Assembly (NCBI RefSeq): GCF_003762835.1
Contig: NZ_RJWA01000015.1
Location: 1-48,500, forward strand
Direction of reading: 5' to 3'
DNA length: 48,500 nt
Origin: Micromonospora sp. HM5-17
GTDB taxonomy: Bacteria > Actinomycetota > Actinomycetes > Mycobacteriales > Micromonosporaceae
In this document: positions 48,209 to 48,500 of the stretch, one piece after another
How positions within the stretch are numbered: position 1 is the stretch's first letter
How the letters are laid out: each line of letters begins with the position of its first letter
Notes under the pieces: model-generated
Database searches by the model: none
Seen by the model: the letters and a program-made list of their open reading frames with translations, nothing else
What the model was told of the DNA's origin: nothing
Program-made: the position numbers and the translations under genes

Positions 48209-48235
48209 TTGGCACTCGCGCGTCGTGAGTGCCAG
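48209..48235 (+). promoter_or_regulatory. CIRCE operator 2
   Basis: TTGGCACTC (48209-48217), a 9-bp spacer, and GAGTGCCAG (48227-48235) form a second CIRCE element. Its centre is 35 bp downstream of the first one's centre, so it lies close to the transcript start predicted from the promoter over operator 1. Confidence 0.88.
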
Positions 48236-48485
48236 AGGTCGGGGCGGTAGGGCCACGGCCGCGGGTTCGTCGTATGGGTTCGCGGCACATGGCCGGTCGT
48301 CGCGGGCTGTCCGGCCCGGCCAGCGGACGCCACCGTCGCACCGACGACGGAGCCGATCGGGCCGGTTCGACGGCCCGGTGGCCCCGTCCGCCAGTGCCGT
48401 AGTGACGTCCGAAGGTGCGTAATCAGGCGGCAGGTCGGAGTCGACAGACTCTGGCGGCCGTGAGTGTCCAGGAGGACAACGCCGT

Positions 48486-48500
48486 ATGGCCAAGATGATC
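48486..48500 (+). CDS. groEL: Start of groEL (60-kDa chaperonin), cut by the window end
   Basis: Only the first five codons are visible (MAKMI), matching the GroEL N-terminus. Support comes from AGGAGG about 10 bp upstream and two CIRCE operators further up, which are diagnostic of groE genes. No groES gene precedes it, so this is the stand-alone groEL copy of actinomycetes (groEL2 type), the essential one in relatives such as Mycobacterium. The 250-bp leader between the CIRCE elements and the start codon is long. Confidence 0.85.

Noticed and set aside
47742-48341. 199-residue minus-strand ORF between cspA and groEL
   Set aside because: It runs through the groEL promoter and both CIRCE operators, and the protein is low-complexity.
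1-48500. CRISPR array or complete insertion sequence
   Set aside because: No regularly spaced repeats and no transposase or terminal inverted repeats were seen anywhere in the window.

Overview
This is high-GC actinobacterial DNA. GTG starts are frequent, neighbouring genes often share four-base GTGA or ATGA stop/start overlaps, and third codon positions are almost all G or C. The gene set (DUF4032, DUF3263, EI24, DUF3105, a cold-shock gene beside a groES-less groEL, CIRCE operators, a type VII-like small protein) suggests Micromonosporaceae, i.e. Micromonospora or a close relative. The genus is inferred from protein flavour, not proven.

Left edge (1-560): the end of an integrated element. 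A small GntR-type regulator with its own hairpin terminator and a 9-bp repeat cluster lie just inside an attachment site made of the 3' part of tRNA-Thr(TGT) without its 5' half. Chromosome follows to the right. From 560 to 2412 come a gene-poor stretch, one small orphan ORF with a perfect 14-bp terminator stem, and two divergent XRE regulators around an AT-rich control region.

2.6-13 kb: housekeeping and accessory genes, including an LhgO-type oxidase, a CrtU-like FAD desaturase coupled to a Pyr_excise-family gene, a two-RCK ion-channel protein, a DUF4032 kinase-like protein, a PAP2 protein with altered motifs, a frameshifted imine-reductase-like gene facing an HxlR regulator across a perfect inverted repeat, and DUF3105. 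12.9-21.6 kb: an EI24 membrane protein, a type VII-like secreted pair (EspC-like protein plus DUF1023 hydrolase), a TrmB/LuxR regulator, and an amino-sugar operon (SIS protein, ROK kinase, NagA) opposite its probable DeoR regulator.

21.8-35 kb: two ABC systems. The second is unusual: an S15-type hydrolase is fused through a transmembrane helix to an ABC ATPase and followed by its permease. Between them lie DUF3263, a MerR-TOBE protein, a PP2C-like phosphatase, DUF4291, a GNAT enzyme and a CDC48-type AAA ATPase whose first ATPase module looks dead. 36-40.4 kb: a four-gene minus-strand operon (GntR, ADP-ribosylglycohydrolase, NCS1 permease, PfkB kinase) that reads as a nucleoside or ADP-ribosyl salvage pathway.

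41.7-48.5 kb: a SAM-I riboswitch in front of a threonine synthase gene, a tandem GNAT protein, PaaN, a single GNAT, a cold-shock protein and the start of groEL behind two CIRCE operators. From memory the order threonine synthase - cold shock - groEL2 matches Streptomyces coelicolor SCO4293-SCO4296. This was not checked.
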